DNA of 64,000 nt from an uncultured Veillonellaceae bacterium. Its GTDB lineage: Bacteria > Bacillota > Negativicutes > Veillonellales > Dialisteraceae. The number at the start of each line of letters is the position of its first letter. Positions within the stretch are counted from its first letter, which is position 1. Both the position numbers and the translations under genes were made by a program. Below the pieces are notes generated by a model. It was not told the origin of the DNA. It saw nothing but the letters and a program-made list of their open reading frames with translations, and did no database searches. The stretch is from NCBI GenBank assembly GCA_958348245.1, contig CATVYJ010000004.1, forward strand, positions 62,001 to 126,000. The letters run 5' to 3'. Shown here in pieces: positions 54,054 to 61,887 of the stretch.

Positions 54054-54540
54054 AAAAAGCCCCTGCCGCAGTCTCCGCTAATGACTGTGACAGGGGCGCT
54101 TCCGCGCGGTACCACCCTTATTTTTCACTTTCCGGAAACGAAAGGAAGGACGACCCTGTCATAAAAAAATCCCCTACCTGCATGCGCAGATAGGGGCGAT
54201 GAACGCGGTACCACCCTACATTATACTTTCATTCCGATCCGTAACGAGGATTCACGCCTTTCCCTACTCCATTCAGGAAAGGAGCTCCCGAGTGATATAT
54301 TTGGAGGACAGAATGCGCCGCCTTGCACCATCCGCCGGCTCTCTTCAGTCATGGACCGTCTTCCTTTTTGCTCTCGATCATCGCATGTATGCCCGGTAAC
54401 GCGGGCCGCGCCGGCGGCTACTTCCTTCCCCGCCGGAACTCCCAGGGGAGCTCGCGCCCCGCTGCCCGTCAGCTTCCACCGCCCGCTGACTCTCTCTGCC
54501 GCATGGACAGGCCGCTTTTCCCTGTTCCTCGTCTTTTCGA
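54054..54540 (-). promoter_or_regulatory. Composite T-box leader of livHMGF: Leu (CTC) and Ile (ATC) sensors, two antiterminator/terminator modules
   Basis: First sensor: distal element AGAGAGTCAGCGGGCGGTGGAAGC, specifier CTC (54450-54448) closed by CAGGG/CCCTG, then a stem II-like CCGGCGG / CCGCCGG with AGTAG. No antiterminator follows. Second sensor: AGAGAGCCGGCGGATGGTGCAA, specifier ATC (54296-54294) closed by CGAG/CTCG, stem II with AGTAG. Then T-box AGGGTGGTACCGCG (54217-54204) with terminator 54197-54163, and a second T-box (54118-54105) with terminator 54097-54054. Both T-boxes have TGGT, fitting tRNAs with discriminator A. Confidence 0.8.
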
Positions 54541-54556
54541 TTCGGTTATAAAGTAT

Positions 54557-54584
54557 ATTATAAGAAAATCTTCCGCCTTGTCAA
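54557..54584 (-). promoter_or_regulatory. Promoter of the livHMGF leader
   Basis: On the minus strand TTGACA (54579-54584), 16 bp, TATAAT (54557-54562), consensus in both boxes. Confidence 0.85.
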
Positions 54585-54661
54585 TAGAAAATCCTGCGTT
54601 CCCCCGGGGGAAGCCGGGGAACGGCGCTCCGCCCCGCGAAAGCGCCGCCCCGCTCATACCG

Positions 54662-55828
54662 TCAGTCCAGCGGCACCCACTGGCCGTCTTTGACCTGCAG
54701 GATGTCCAGCTCCATCTTCGGGTCGCGGTTTTCGTCAAATTCAAACTTGCCCGTCGCCCCTTCGAAGCCTTTGATCTGCGCGAGGGTGTCGCGGAATTTC
54801 TTCCGGTCCGTGGTGGTGCCGGACTGCTCCACCGCCTGATGGAGCGTGTACATCGCATCGTACGCCTGCGCGGAGAACTGATCCGGCTCGTGGTTGTACT
54901 TCGCGATGAACGCTTTGCGGAAAGCCTGGGCCTTTTCCGTCTGGCGCTCCGGATTCCACGGGGTCGCCACCAGCGTGCCGTCCGCCGCGTCGCCCGCCTG
55001 CTTGATGTATTCCGGGCTGTTGAAGCCGTTGTTGCCGATGATCATCTGGGTCATGCCCATGTCGCGGGCTTTCTTGGCGATGAGCGCCCCTTCCTGATAG
55101 AGGCTGGCCACGCAGATGATGTCCGGATTGGCCGCCTGAATCTTCGTGAGCTGCGCGGAGAAATCCGTGTCTTTTTCGGCGAAGGTCTCCGTCGCCACCA
55201 CGTCGATGCCCATTTCCTTGAAGAGCTCCTGATAGATGCCGTTCTCGCCCACCATCTGGTCGTTGTTGTTGCAGTAGAGGATGGCCGCGGTCTTGAAGCC
55301 CAGCTTGTCGTGGGCTTTCTTCACCGTCTGGGGAATGGCCATCTTGCCGGGGATGGCGTTGCGGAAAATATAGTCGCCGATGTCGGTGATGCCCGGCGCG
55401 GTGGTGCCCGTGCCGAAGGCCACCACCTTCGACTGCTGCGCGATGGGCCCGGCGGCGAACATTTCGCCCGAGAAGGTCGGCCCTTCGATGGCGAGCACCT
55501 TGTCCTGCTCGATGAGCTTCTTCATGGCGTTGATCGCTTCGGTCTTATTGCCCTTCGTGTCGTAGAAGGCGATGTCCAGCTTGACTTTCGTCGCGGGGTT
55601 CGCGTTGATCTCCTCCACCGCCAGGTCCACCCCTTCCTTCATGGCGATGCCGTACGCCGCGCCGGGGCCGGAGGTCGCCTCGAGAACGCCGATCTTCGCC
55701 GTACCCGACGCGCCGCCCGCGGAGGAAGACGCGGATTTTTCCCCGCCGCCGCATCCCGCGAAAGCGCCCGCGATCATCAGCGCGGCTCCTGCCGCCGCCA
55801 GCCGTTTCATCCATTTCTTTTCCATCAT
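54662..55828 (-). CDS. livK: Branched-chain amino-acid ABC transporter substrate-binding lipoprotein
   Basis: 388 aa. Lipoprotein signal MEKKWMKRLAAAGAALMIAGAFAGC with the lipidated Cys in AGAFAGC (read from the second Met). The type I periplasmic-binding fold follows: KIGVLEATSGPGAAYGIAMK, AINAMKKLIEQDKVLAIEGP, and FVGDNGF-like GNNGFNSPEYIKQAGDAADG. The ATG at 55828 gives an 8-nt spacing to AAAGGGGG; a start at 55834 is too close. Own T-box reading Val (GTC). Confidence 0.94.
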   Translation of the reverse strand: MMEKKWMKRLAAAGAALMIAGAFAGCGGGEKSASSSAGGASGTAKIGVLEATSGPGAAYGIAMKEGVDLAVEEINANPATKVKLDIAFYDTKGNKTEAINAMKKLIEQDKVLAIEGPTFSGEMFAAGPIAQQSKVVAFGTGTTAPGITDIGDYIFRNAIPGKMAIPQTVKKAHDKLGFKTAAILYCNNNDQMVGENGIYQELFKEMGIDVVATETFAEKDTDFSAQLTKIQAANPDIICVASLYQEGALIAKKARDMGMTQMIIGNNGFNSPEYIKQAGDAADGTLVATPWNPERQTEKAQAFRKAFIAKYNHEPDQFSAQAYDAMYTLHQAVEQSGTTTDRKKFRDTLAQIKGFEGATGKFEFDENRDPKMELDILQVKDGQWVPLD

Positions 55829-55889
55829 GGTCATAGCCCCCTTTGTTGATTCTTTCTGCCATTCACTCTTTCAGTACAGCCGTCCATAC

Positions 55890-56232
55890 AAAAACGCCCC
55901 TGCCTCCGGACGCATGCCTTTCCGGAGACAGGGGCGCATCTCGCGCGGTACCACCCTGCATTGGACTCGCCTACGGTACGCCGCGGGGCCGCCGCCGGAA
56001 AAAAGAAAAGCCCCTACCTCATTTCGAGATAGGGGCGACATTCCGCGGTACCACCCTACATTGTACTTATAGGAGTGTCCGTAACGGGGACCAGCCGTTC
56101 CTTCTTACTGTGTTCGGAAGGAATACTCGCGAGGGACATATCGCATCTCAGCATGCGCCGGCTTGCACCATCCGCCGGTTCTCTGCAGTCATTTCTGAAA
56201 CGCTCGGGAAATCTCGTTCATCGTATCTGCTG
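55890..56232 (-). promoter_or_regulatory. Val (GTC) T-box leader of livK with two antiterminator/terminator modules
   Basis: Single stem I with distal AGAGAACCGGCGGATGGTGCAAGC and GATAT followed by the specifier GTC (56137-56135), closed by CGAG/CTCG. TTCCTTC / GAAGGAA with ACAGTAA is stem II. T-box AGGGTGGTACCGCG at 56057-56044 with terminator CCCCTATCTC / GAGGTAGGGG (56036-55999), then a second T-box at 55957-55944 with a long terminator (55936-55890). About 55 nt without a stem I separate the modules. Confidence 0.85.
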
Positions 56233-56246
56233 TATTGAATGTTTGA

Positions 56247-56275
56247 ATTATACACGCCCCTCCCGCAAAAGTCAA
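56247..56275 (-). promoter_or_regulatory. Promoter of the livK leader
   Basis: On the minus strand TTGACT (56270-56275), 17 bp, TATAAT (56247-56252). Confidence 0.85.
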
Positions 56276-56374
56276 GCCTTTTTGCACACCGCGCATGATG
56301 GCATGCGTTCTGCGCAGGACGCGTAAAGATTTGGTAAAATAGAAACAGAAAGAACGGCAAAGGAGGCGGTACGC

Positions 56375-57058
56375 ATGACCTATACCGACGTGCTCCTCCG
56401 TCTCGTCACCGCGCTCGTCCTGGGCGGCCTCGTGGGCTACGAGCGGCAGGCGCGGAGCAAGGCGGCGGGGCTCCGCACGCACATCCTCGTGTCCATGGGC
56501 GCGTGCCTGTGCATGATGGTGTCCCTGTCTCTCCCGGTCATCCTGCAGCGGGAGGCGGGCGTCTTTTCCGACGGCGGGCGCATCGCCGCGCAGGTGGTGA
56601 GCGGCGTGGGCTTCCTCGGCGCGGGCACCATCCTCGCCGCGCAGGGCACGCGGCACATCACGGGCCTCACCACCGCGGCGAGCATCTGGGCCGTGGCGGC
56701 GGTGGGGCTTGCCGCCGGCGCGGGTCTCTTCTTCATGGCGGCGGTCACCGCCGGGTTCATCCTGGTCACGCTCACCGTCCTGCGCATCATTGATCTGCGC
56801 CTTTCCGCGAAGCGGCGGGCGCACTGCTATGAGCTCCGCCTCACGGTGGACGCCGCCCGGTTTTCCCCGGACGCGCTGCGGGCTTTTCTCGCCGACCGGG
56901 CGGTGCACATCCGCGCCTTCGACGCGCGGCATCTGTCCGGCGGGCGGGACGCGCTCCATCTGCTCGTGGAGGAGGAAGACGGAAGCGATCCCCTCACGCT
57001 GGATATGCTGCTGCTCACCGGCGTGGAGCAGGCGTCCATCGAGCCCGCCTCCCGCTGA
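56375..57058 (+). CDS. MgtC/SapB family membrane protein
   Basis: 227 aa. N-terminal membrane domain with four helices: LLRLVTALVLGGLVGYERQ, GLRTHILVSMGACLCMMV (the MgtC signature RTH), GVGFLGAGTILA and ITGLTTAASIWAVAAVGLAAG. A soluble ACT-like C-terminal part starts around 150. Members relate to Mg2+ limitation or modulate F-ATPase in enterobacteria; the role here is unknown. AAAGGAGG precedes the ATG; no clear -35 was found. Confidence 0.9.
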   Translation: MTYTDVLLRLVTALVLGGLVGYERQARSKAAGLRTHILVSMGACLCMMVSLSLPVILQREAGVFSDGGRIAAQVVSGVGFLGAGTILAAQGTRHITGLTTAASIWAVAAVGLAAGAGLFFMAAVTAGFILVTLTVLRIIDLRLSAKRRAHCYELRLTVDAARFSPDALRAFLADRAVHIRAFDARHLSGGRDALHLLVEEEDGSDPLTLDMLLLTGVEQASIEPASR

Positions 57059-57066
57059 ACGGCACG

Positions 57067-57100
57067 AAAAAGCCGGCCCGCAGGCCGGCTCTTTTTTTTG
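57067..57100. terminator. Bidirectional terminator between the MgtC-like and M20 genes
   Basis: AGCCGGCC-CGCA-GGCCGGCT with AAAAA on one side and TTTTTTTT on the other. Confidence 0.9.
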
Positions 57101-57103
57101 CGC

Positions 57104-58207
57104 TTATCCGAGCACCTTCTTCACGATGTCCACGAAAACGTTCTTCCCGTCTTCCAGATATTCCGTCTTGAAATGCATATCCGGATGATGGAGACCGGGA
57201 TACGCGTCGCAGCCGAGGCCGAAGTACCCCGCCTTGAGGGACGGTTTGTGCCGGATGTAGTAATGGAAGTCTTCGCCCCCGGTGAGACGGATGGGGCGGT
57301 ACAGGCGGTCCGCGCCGAGCACGTCCGTCACGGCTTCGCTGATGAGGCGGACCGCCTCCTCGCTGTATTCCGCCGCGGGCACGCCGCCGTCGCTGGAGAG
57401 CTCCACCTCCGCGCCCACCGCGTCCGCCGCCGCGCGGATGGCCCGCATGGTCTTTTCCTTCATGTCCTCCATGGCCTGATTTTCCTCGCAGCGCATGTCC
57501 CAGGACACCACCGCTTCCGGCGGGATGGCATTCAGCGCGCCGTTGTCGCACACAAAGCGCGTGGGCTTCACGCTGAACGACAGATTCGGGTCGATATGCA
57601 CCATGGAGACGCCCTGTACGGCGAGCGCGCCCGCCTCGATGGCGTTCACGCCCAGATGGGGCCGCGAACCGTGCGCCTGCACGCCGTGGAAGCGGGCGGT
57701 CATCATGTACTGCGCGGAATGGTACATGGCGGGCGTGATGCACCCGGTGGGAACGTTTGCCGCCGGCTGGATGTGCGCGCCGATGAGGATGTCGATGTCG
57801 TCGATCGCGCCCCCTTCGATCATGGACGGCGCGCCGGTGGAAAGTTCCTCCGCCGGCTGGAAGAGAATTTTCAGCTTTCCTTTCTTTACGAGGCCCTGCT
57901 CCTTCGCCTCTTCCGCCGCGGTGAGCACCATGGAGGAGTGCCCGTCGTGGCCGCAGGTGTGGCGCGCGCAGCGCACGCCGTCGATGACGTGCGTGAGGGC
58001 GTCCATATCCGCCCGGAGCCCCAGCACCGGTCCGGGGACGCCGCTGTCCCACACGCCGACCACGCCGGTCTTTCCGCCCACATGGCGCTCTACCGCATAG
58101 CCCGCCTTCTCGAGGCAGTCCGCCAGATACGCCGACGTTTTGACTTCTTCCATGCCCCGTTCGGGAATGGTGTGGAGATAATTGAAATGTTCCATGAGAC
58201 GGCTCAT
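57104..58207 (-). CDS. M20 family amidohydrolase (N-acyl amino-acid/hippurate hydrolase type)
   Basis: 367 aa cytoplasmic metalloenzyme. Start LMEHFNYLHTIPERGMEEVKT; GLRADMDALTH (first Asp ligand), CARHTCGHDGHSSMVL (Cys/His ligands), FQPAEELSTGAPSMI (catalytic Glu) and GGEDFHYYI (C-terminal His). This set matches M20D/ama/hipO-type aminoacylases. It follows yjiG by 37 bp; YjiH-YjiG-amidohydrolase strings are common in Clostridia-like genomes and suggest uptake and hydrolysis of N-acylated amino acids or peptides. Confidence 0.92.
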   Translation of the reverse strand: MSRLMEHFNYLHTIPERGMEEVKTSAYLADCLEKAGYAVERHVGGKTGVVGVWDSGVPGPVLGLRADMDALTHVIDGVRCARHTCGHDGHSSMVLTAAEEAKEQGLVKKGKLKILFQPAEELSTGAPSMIEGGAIDDIDILIGAHIQPAANVPTGCITPAMYHSAQYMMTARFHGVQAHGSRPHLGVNAIEAGALAVQGVSMVHIDPNLSFSVKPTRFVCDNGALNAIPPEAVVSWDMRCEENQAMEDMKEKTMRAIRAAADAVGAEVELSSDGGVPAAEYSEEAVRLISEAVTDVLGADRLYRPIRLTGGEDFHYYIRHKPSLKAGYFGLGCDAYPGLHHPDMHFKTEYLEDGKNVFVDIVKKVLG

Positions 58208-58244
58208 TGTATGTTTCCTTCTTTCTTCGTTTTACAATCCTGTA

Positions 58245-58715
58245 TCAGAGGACGATCCAGTTCATGATGAGCATGGCGCAGCTCGCGTTGATGATGCTCG
58301 CCAGCATGAGCAGCGGCCAGTACCGGGCGGGCACGCCCGCCACGCCGAGAAGGCGGCCCATGTACTGGATCTGCGCGTTCAGCAGGAAGTACGCCGGCAT
58401 CATGACCGTCACGTCATGCGGCGAGATCGTCCCCGCTGCGACCATGCCCGCGGTGATGCCGATGGCCGAAGACGAGGACAGCCACGTGGTGAGCAGGATG
58501 ATGATCGCCGGTCCGGGCAGCCCGAAAATGGCCATCACCGGCCCGCAGACTTCGCTCAGAAACTGCATCACGCCGAGACGGGTCAGGATGTCCGTCAGCA
58601 CGTAGGCCATGACGATATTCGGCATGAGATTGCCCACCGCCAGATTGAACCCTTTCTTCGCGCCGCGCACGAAGATATCGCAGGGATTGCCCGTCACTTT
58701 TTCCGTATCACTCAT
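58245..58715 (-). CDS. yjiG: YjiG family membrane protein (nucleoside-recognition domain)
   Basis: 156 aa with four to five helices; GLPGPAIIILLTTWLSSSSAIGITAGM is split here around residues 65-90 and is typical of the gate-domain family (also spore maturation protein B). The ATG at 58715 overlaps yjiH by 8 bp and has GGGGG upstream; a TTG six bases earlier is less likely. It forms a pair with YjiH and their substrate is not known. Confidence 0.87.
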   Translation of the reverse strand: MSDTEKVTGNPCDIFVRGAKKGFNLAVGNLMPNIVMAYVLTDILTRLGVMQFLSEVCGPVMAIFGLPGPAIIILLTTWLSSSSAIGITAGMVAAGTISPHDVTVMMPAYFLLNAQIQYMGRLLGVAGVPARYWPLLMLASIINASCAMLIMNWIVL

Positions 58716-59388
58716 CTTCAAAATCCCCCTTGTACACCGTATTCAGCATGAAGCGCACAAAGATCGCGCCCACGAATTTGAAAATAAAAATCAGGATGAA
58801 CGGAATGAAGAGCGGCGCGATGAGGAACGCGAACGCCCCCGCGCCGATGGTGAAATAGTTGTTGACCATGCCCGCGCCGGAGTACTGCCATGCGCTCATG
58901 ATGATGAGCTCCTTTTTCGTGACGATCTTGTCCTCGTAGAGCTCGCGGGTGAGCGCCGCGCCGGCGTCCGTGCTCTGCAGGTCCGTAATGAGCGCGAGGC
59001 CCGTCGCGCCGGGAATGCCCAGAAGCGGCCGGAGCAGCGGCGTGAGCAGTTTCTGCGCCGCCTTGAGCGCGCCGTAATGGGCCAGGATCTCCAGGCATCC
59101 CAGAGCCAGCATGACCGCCGGCGTGAGCGAAAGAGCGAAGAGGAAGCCCTGCCGCGCGCCGATGCCCGCCGTGCCGAGGAAATTGCCGCCCTCCTTGATC
59201 TTGCCGAACGATCCGGATAGCGTGGTGAAATCGAAGGCCGCCAGCCATTTCATGCCCTCCACGTCGGCCAGCGCGCCCGAAAAATACGCCACGGCCACGG
59301 CGAGCGCGATGTACGCCTTCACGCCGATGCGTTCCGTATCGTCTTTCGGCGCATCGGACGGCGGCGTTTTCTTTTCTTCTTCTGCCAT
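58708..59388 (-). CDS. yjiH: YjiH family membrane protein (nucleoside-recognition domain)
   Basis: 226 aa. A polar N-terminus (MAEEEKKTPPSDAPKDD) precedes about six helices with GFLFALSLTPAVMLALGCLEIL, LLGIPGATGLALITDLQSTDAG and the conserved VNNYFTIGAGAFAFLIAPL. The start at 59388 follows AGGGGG; an upstream open stretch is GC-poor leader. First gene of yjiH-yjiG-amidohydrolase, promoter at 59522-59550. Confidence 0.87.
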   Translation of the reverse strand: MAEEEKKTPPSDAPKDDTERIGVKAYIALAVAVAYFSGALADVEGMKWLAAFDFTTLSGSFGKIKEGGNFLGTAGIGARQGFLFALSLTPAVMLALGCLEILAHYGALKAAQKLLTPLLRPLLGIPGATGLALITDLQSTDAGAALTRELYEDKIVTKKELIIMSAWQYSGAGMVNNYFTIGAGAFAFLIAPLFIPFILIFIFKFVGAIFVRFMLNTVYKGDFEDE

Positions 59389-59521
59389 AATGAATTCCCC
59401 CTTATGGAAACAGAAAAGGCAGGGCGAAGAAGAGTGCGCGCGCACCCCTCCGGCGGCCCTGCCGGCGAAAAGCTTCTGCTTTTCTATGAAATTTTCAGAA
59501 TGTATCCATTCCTTAACTGAT

Positions 59522-59550
59522 ATCATACAGAAGATTTTCTCTTTTCACAA
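59522..59550 (-). promoter_or_regulatory. Promoter of yjiH-yjiG-amidohydrolase operon
   Basis: On the minus strand TTGTGA (59545-59550), 17 bp, TATGAT (59522-59527). Confidence 0.65.
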
Positions 59551-59585
59551 GAAGAAAAAAGGAATCCCTTATTTTCCGTTTCGAT

Positions 59586-60536
59586 TTACTGCCCCCGCCC
59601 GGCGAGGAAGCGCCGCACCGTCTCCGCGTAGGCTTCGGGCTGCAGCGCCAGCTCCTGCGCGTGGCCCGCGCCCTCGAAGAGCACCACTTTTTTCTCCGGC
59701 GACGCGCATGCCCGCCCCAGCTCCTCCGCCGCCTCGGGCGGCACCAGCCGGTCCTCCGCGCCGTGCAGGAAGAGCGCCGGCGCGCGCATGGTTTCCGCCG
59801 CGTCCAGAGGCGTGATGTCCTTCAGGAGTTTCCCCGTGTGGACGAACATGGCCGCCTGGAAAAAGGGGTCCACCGCGTCCATGCCGAGGAGCAGGCGGTC
59901 GTCCCCGGTCCACGCGTAGAGCTTCTCCCGCCCGAGCGACAGCAGGTCCGCGTAGGCGCTGTCCGCGATGCAGAAGAGGAACGGTTCCTCCGGATGCGCG
60001 CCGCACGCGAGAATGGACAGGGCCGCGCCGAGGGAAATGCCGTGGAAGCCCGCGCGCACGGCCGGGTCTTTTGTCCGGAGGAACGCGAGCCACGCCTGAA
60101 AGTCTTCCGTTTCCTTCATGCCCCACATCGTATGCCGCCCGCCGCTCTCGCCGTGGCCGCGCAGATCGACGAGGAGCACGTTGTAGTCCATCTGCTGATA
60201 CAGCTCCACGAGAGGCAGGCACATGGCGCGGTTTGCATACAGGCCGTGCACGAGGATGACCGTGCGGTGCGAGCCGTCCGCCCGCGGCACGTACGTCCCC
60301 GCGAGGACCGTCCCGTCCGCCGCCCGCACTTCCACGGGCTCCCAGCCCCAGACGCGCTCCCGGGCGTGCACCGCCGCAAGGTCCGCCGACTGGTTCCGTA
60401 TGCCGAGGATCTGATCCCACGGCGACGCCAGCAGTTCTTCGTAGACCGTATTGCCCACATAAAATCCCGCCGCCAGCGCAAGCGCCGCCGCGATCCCCGC
60501 CAGCCATTTCACGCATTTCCACAAAACCCGCAGCAT
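59586..60536 (-). CDS. Membrane-anchored alpha/beta hydrolase
   Basis: 316 aa. An N-terminal signal anchor (WLAGIAAALALAAGFYVGNTVY) and an external alpha/beta hydrolase domain with VILVHGLYANRAMCLP (oxyanion), VDLRGHGESGG, nucleophile Ser168 in GISLGAA, acid in HGAEDRLVPP and His in GAGHAQE. Similar to BAAT/DUF-type YqkD hydrolases of Firmicutes. Substrate unknown. Own promoter; 31 bp after its stop begins the yjiH promoter. Confidence 0.88.
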   Translation of the reverse strand: MLRVLWKCVKWLAGIAAALALAAGFYVGNTVYEELLASPWDQILGIRNQSADLAAVHARERVWGWEPVEVRAADGTVLAGTYVPRADGSHRTVILVHGLYANRAMCLPLVELYQQMDYNVLLVDLRGHGESGGRHTMWGMKETEDFQAWLAFLRTKDPAVRAGFHGISLGAALSILACGAHPEEPFLFCIADSAYADLLSLGREKLYAWTGDDRLLLGMDAVDPFFQAAMFVHTGKLLKDITPLDAAETMRAPALFLHGAEDRLVPPEAAEELGRACASPEKKVVLFEGAGHAQELALQPEAYAETVRRFLAGRGQ

Positions 60537-60580
60537 ACGCCCTCCTTTCCTTCCCCGCGTCTTCCTTCCGTATATTCCCG

Positions 60581-60609
60581 ATACTACCCGCCGGCGGAAT
60601 CCCCGTCAA
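60581..60609 (-). promoter_or_regulatory. Promoter of the membrane-anchored hydrolase
   Basis: On the minus strand TTGACG (60604-60609), 17 bp, TAGTAT (60581-60586). Confidence 0.65.
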
Positions 60610-60659
60610 GCCGCGCCGCATACTTTCTCCGCATGGCCCGCCATGCGCGGCGCATGCGA

Positions 60660-60684
60660 AAAGCGCCCCCTTTCGGGAGCGCTT
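60660..60684 (-). terminator. Terminator after dnaJ
   Basis: AAAGCGCCCCC / GGGAGCGCTTT stem with TTTC loop, just past the dnaJ stop; the T run is short. Confidence 0.6.
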
Positions 60685-60689
60685 TGGCC

Positions 60690-61871
60690 TTACGATTTCA
60701 GTTTGTCGATGAGTTTGTCGATGAAGGACGAGCTTTTGCCTTTGTAGGTGGTGATGTCTTCGCCGGAGATGTCCGCGTATTTCAGGAGGGCTTCTTTCTG
60801 CTCGCCCTTGAGGTTCCGCGGCACCGTCACGTTGACCACCACGTAGAGGTCGCCTTTGCCGCCGCCCCGCAGCTTCGGCATGCCCGCTCCCTTGATGCGG
60901 AAACGGGTGCCGCTCTGGGTACCGGCGGGGATTTTCAGCTCCACTTCGTTGTCGAGGGTGAGCACCTTGACGGTGTTGCCCAGCGCCGCGGTGGGGAAGG
61001 AAATATCCGCCTTGCAGTAGAGGTCGTCCCCGTCGCGGGTGAAGTCCGGGTCGGCCTTGACGTAAATGTAGACGTAAAGGTCGCCCGCGGGCCCGCCGCG
61101 CTTCCCCGGATTGCCTTCGCCGGCGATGCGCATGCGCACGCCCGTGTCGGCCCCGGCGGGGATGTTGATTTCCAGTTTCTTGTCGACGGTCTGAATGCCC
61201 GTGCCCCGGCAGGCATGGCATTTCTCCTTGATGAGTTTCCCCGTGCCTCCGCAGTACCGGCAGGTGGTGACGTTCACCATCTGGCCGAAGGGACTGTTCC
61301 GGACGATCCGTTCCTGTCCGGTGCCGTGGCAGTGCGGGCAGGTCTCCACGTCGGTGCCGGGCTCCGCGCCCGTGCCGCGGCATTTGGCGCAGGTCTCGTC
61401 CTTGCGGACGGAGAAGGTCTTCTTCACGCCGCTCGCCGCTTCGCGCAGGGTGATCTCCATGTCGTAGCGCAGATCGTCGCCGCGCTCGGGGCCGTTCCGC
61501 TGGCGGCGGCCGGCGCCGCCGGTGAACATGTCGAAGATGTCGCCCATGTCGAAGCCGCCGCCCCCGAAGCCGCCAAATCCGCCGAAGCCGCCCTGGCCTC
61601 CGAAGCCGCCGAATCCGCCCGCGCCGGCGCCGCCTTTCTGGGCCTGCTCGTACGCGTCGTGGCCGATCTGGTCGTACTGGGCGCGCTTGTCCGCGTCGGA
61701 GAGTGTCTGGTACGCTTCGTTCACTTCCTTGAACTTGTCGGCGGCGGTGGGATCGTCCTTGTGCAGGTCCGGATGGTATTTCCGGGCCATTTTCCGGTAG
61801 GCTTTCTTGATGTCGTCTTCCGTGGCGTTCCTGTCGACGCCGAGTACTTCATAATAATCCCGTGCTGCCAT
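60690..61871 (-). CDS. dnaJ: Molecular chaperone DnaJ
   Basis: 393 aa type I DnaJ, co-chaperone that stimulates DnaK. J domain with YYEVLGVDRNATEDDIKKAY and the HPD motif (YHPDLHKDD); Gly/Phe-rich linker (GFGGFGGQGG type, residues 80-115); four CxxCxGxG zinc motifs (CAKCRGTG, CPHCHGTG, CRYCGGTG, CHACRGTG); C-terminal substrate-binding domains. Follows dnaK by 16 bp. Confidence 0.97.
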   Translation of the reverse strand: MAARDYYEVLGVDRNATEDDIKKAYRKMARKYHPDLHKDDPTAADKFKEVNEAYQTLSDADKRAQYDQIGHDAYEQAQKGGAGAGGFGGFGGQGGFGGFGGFGGGGFDMGDIFDMFTGGAGRRQRNGPERGDDLRYDMEITLREAASGVKKTFSVRKDETCAKCRGTGAEPGTDVETCPHCHGTGQERIVRNSPFGQMVNVTTCRYCGGTGKLIKEKCHACRGTGIQTVDKKLEINIPAGADTGVRMRIAGEGNPGKRGGPAGDLYVYIYVKADPDFTRDGDDLYCKADISFPTAALGNTVKVLTLDNEVELKIPAGTQSGTRFRIKGAGMPKLRGGGKGDLYVVVNVTVPRNLKGEQKEALLKYADISGEDITTYKGKSSSFIDKLIDKLKS

Positions 61872-61887
61872 TCGTTCTCATCCTGTC

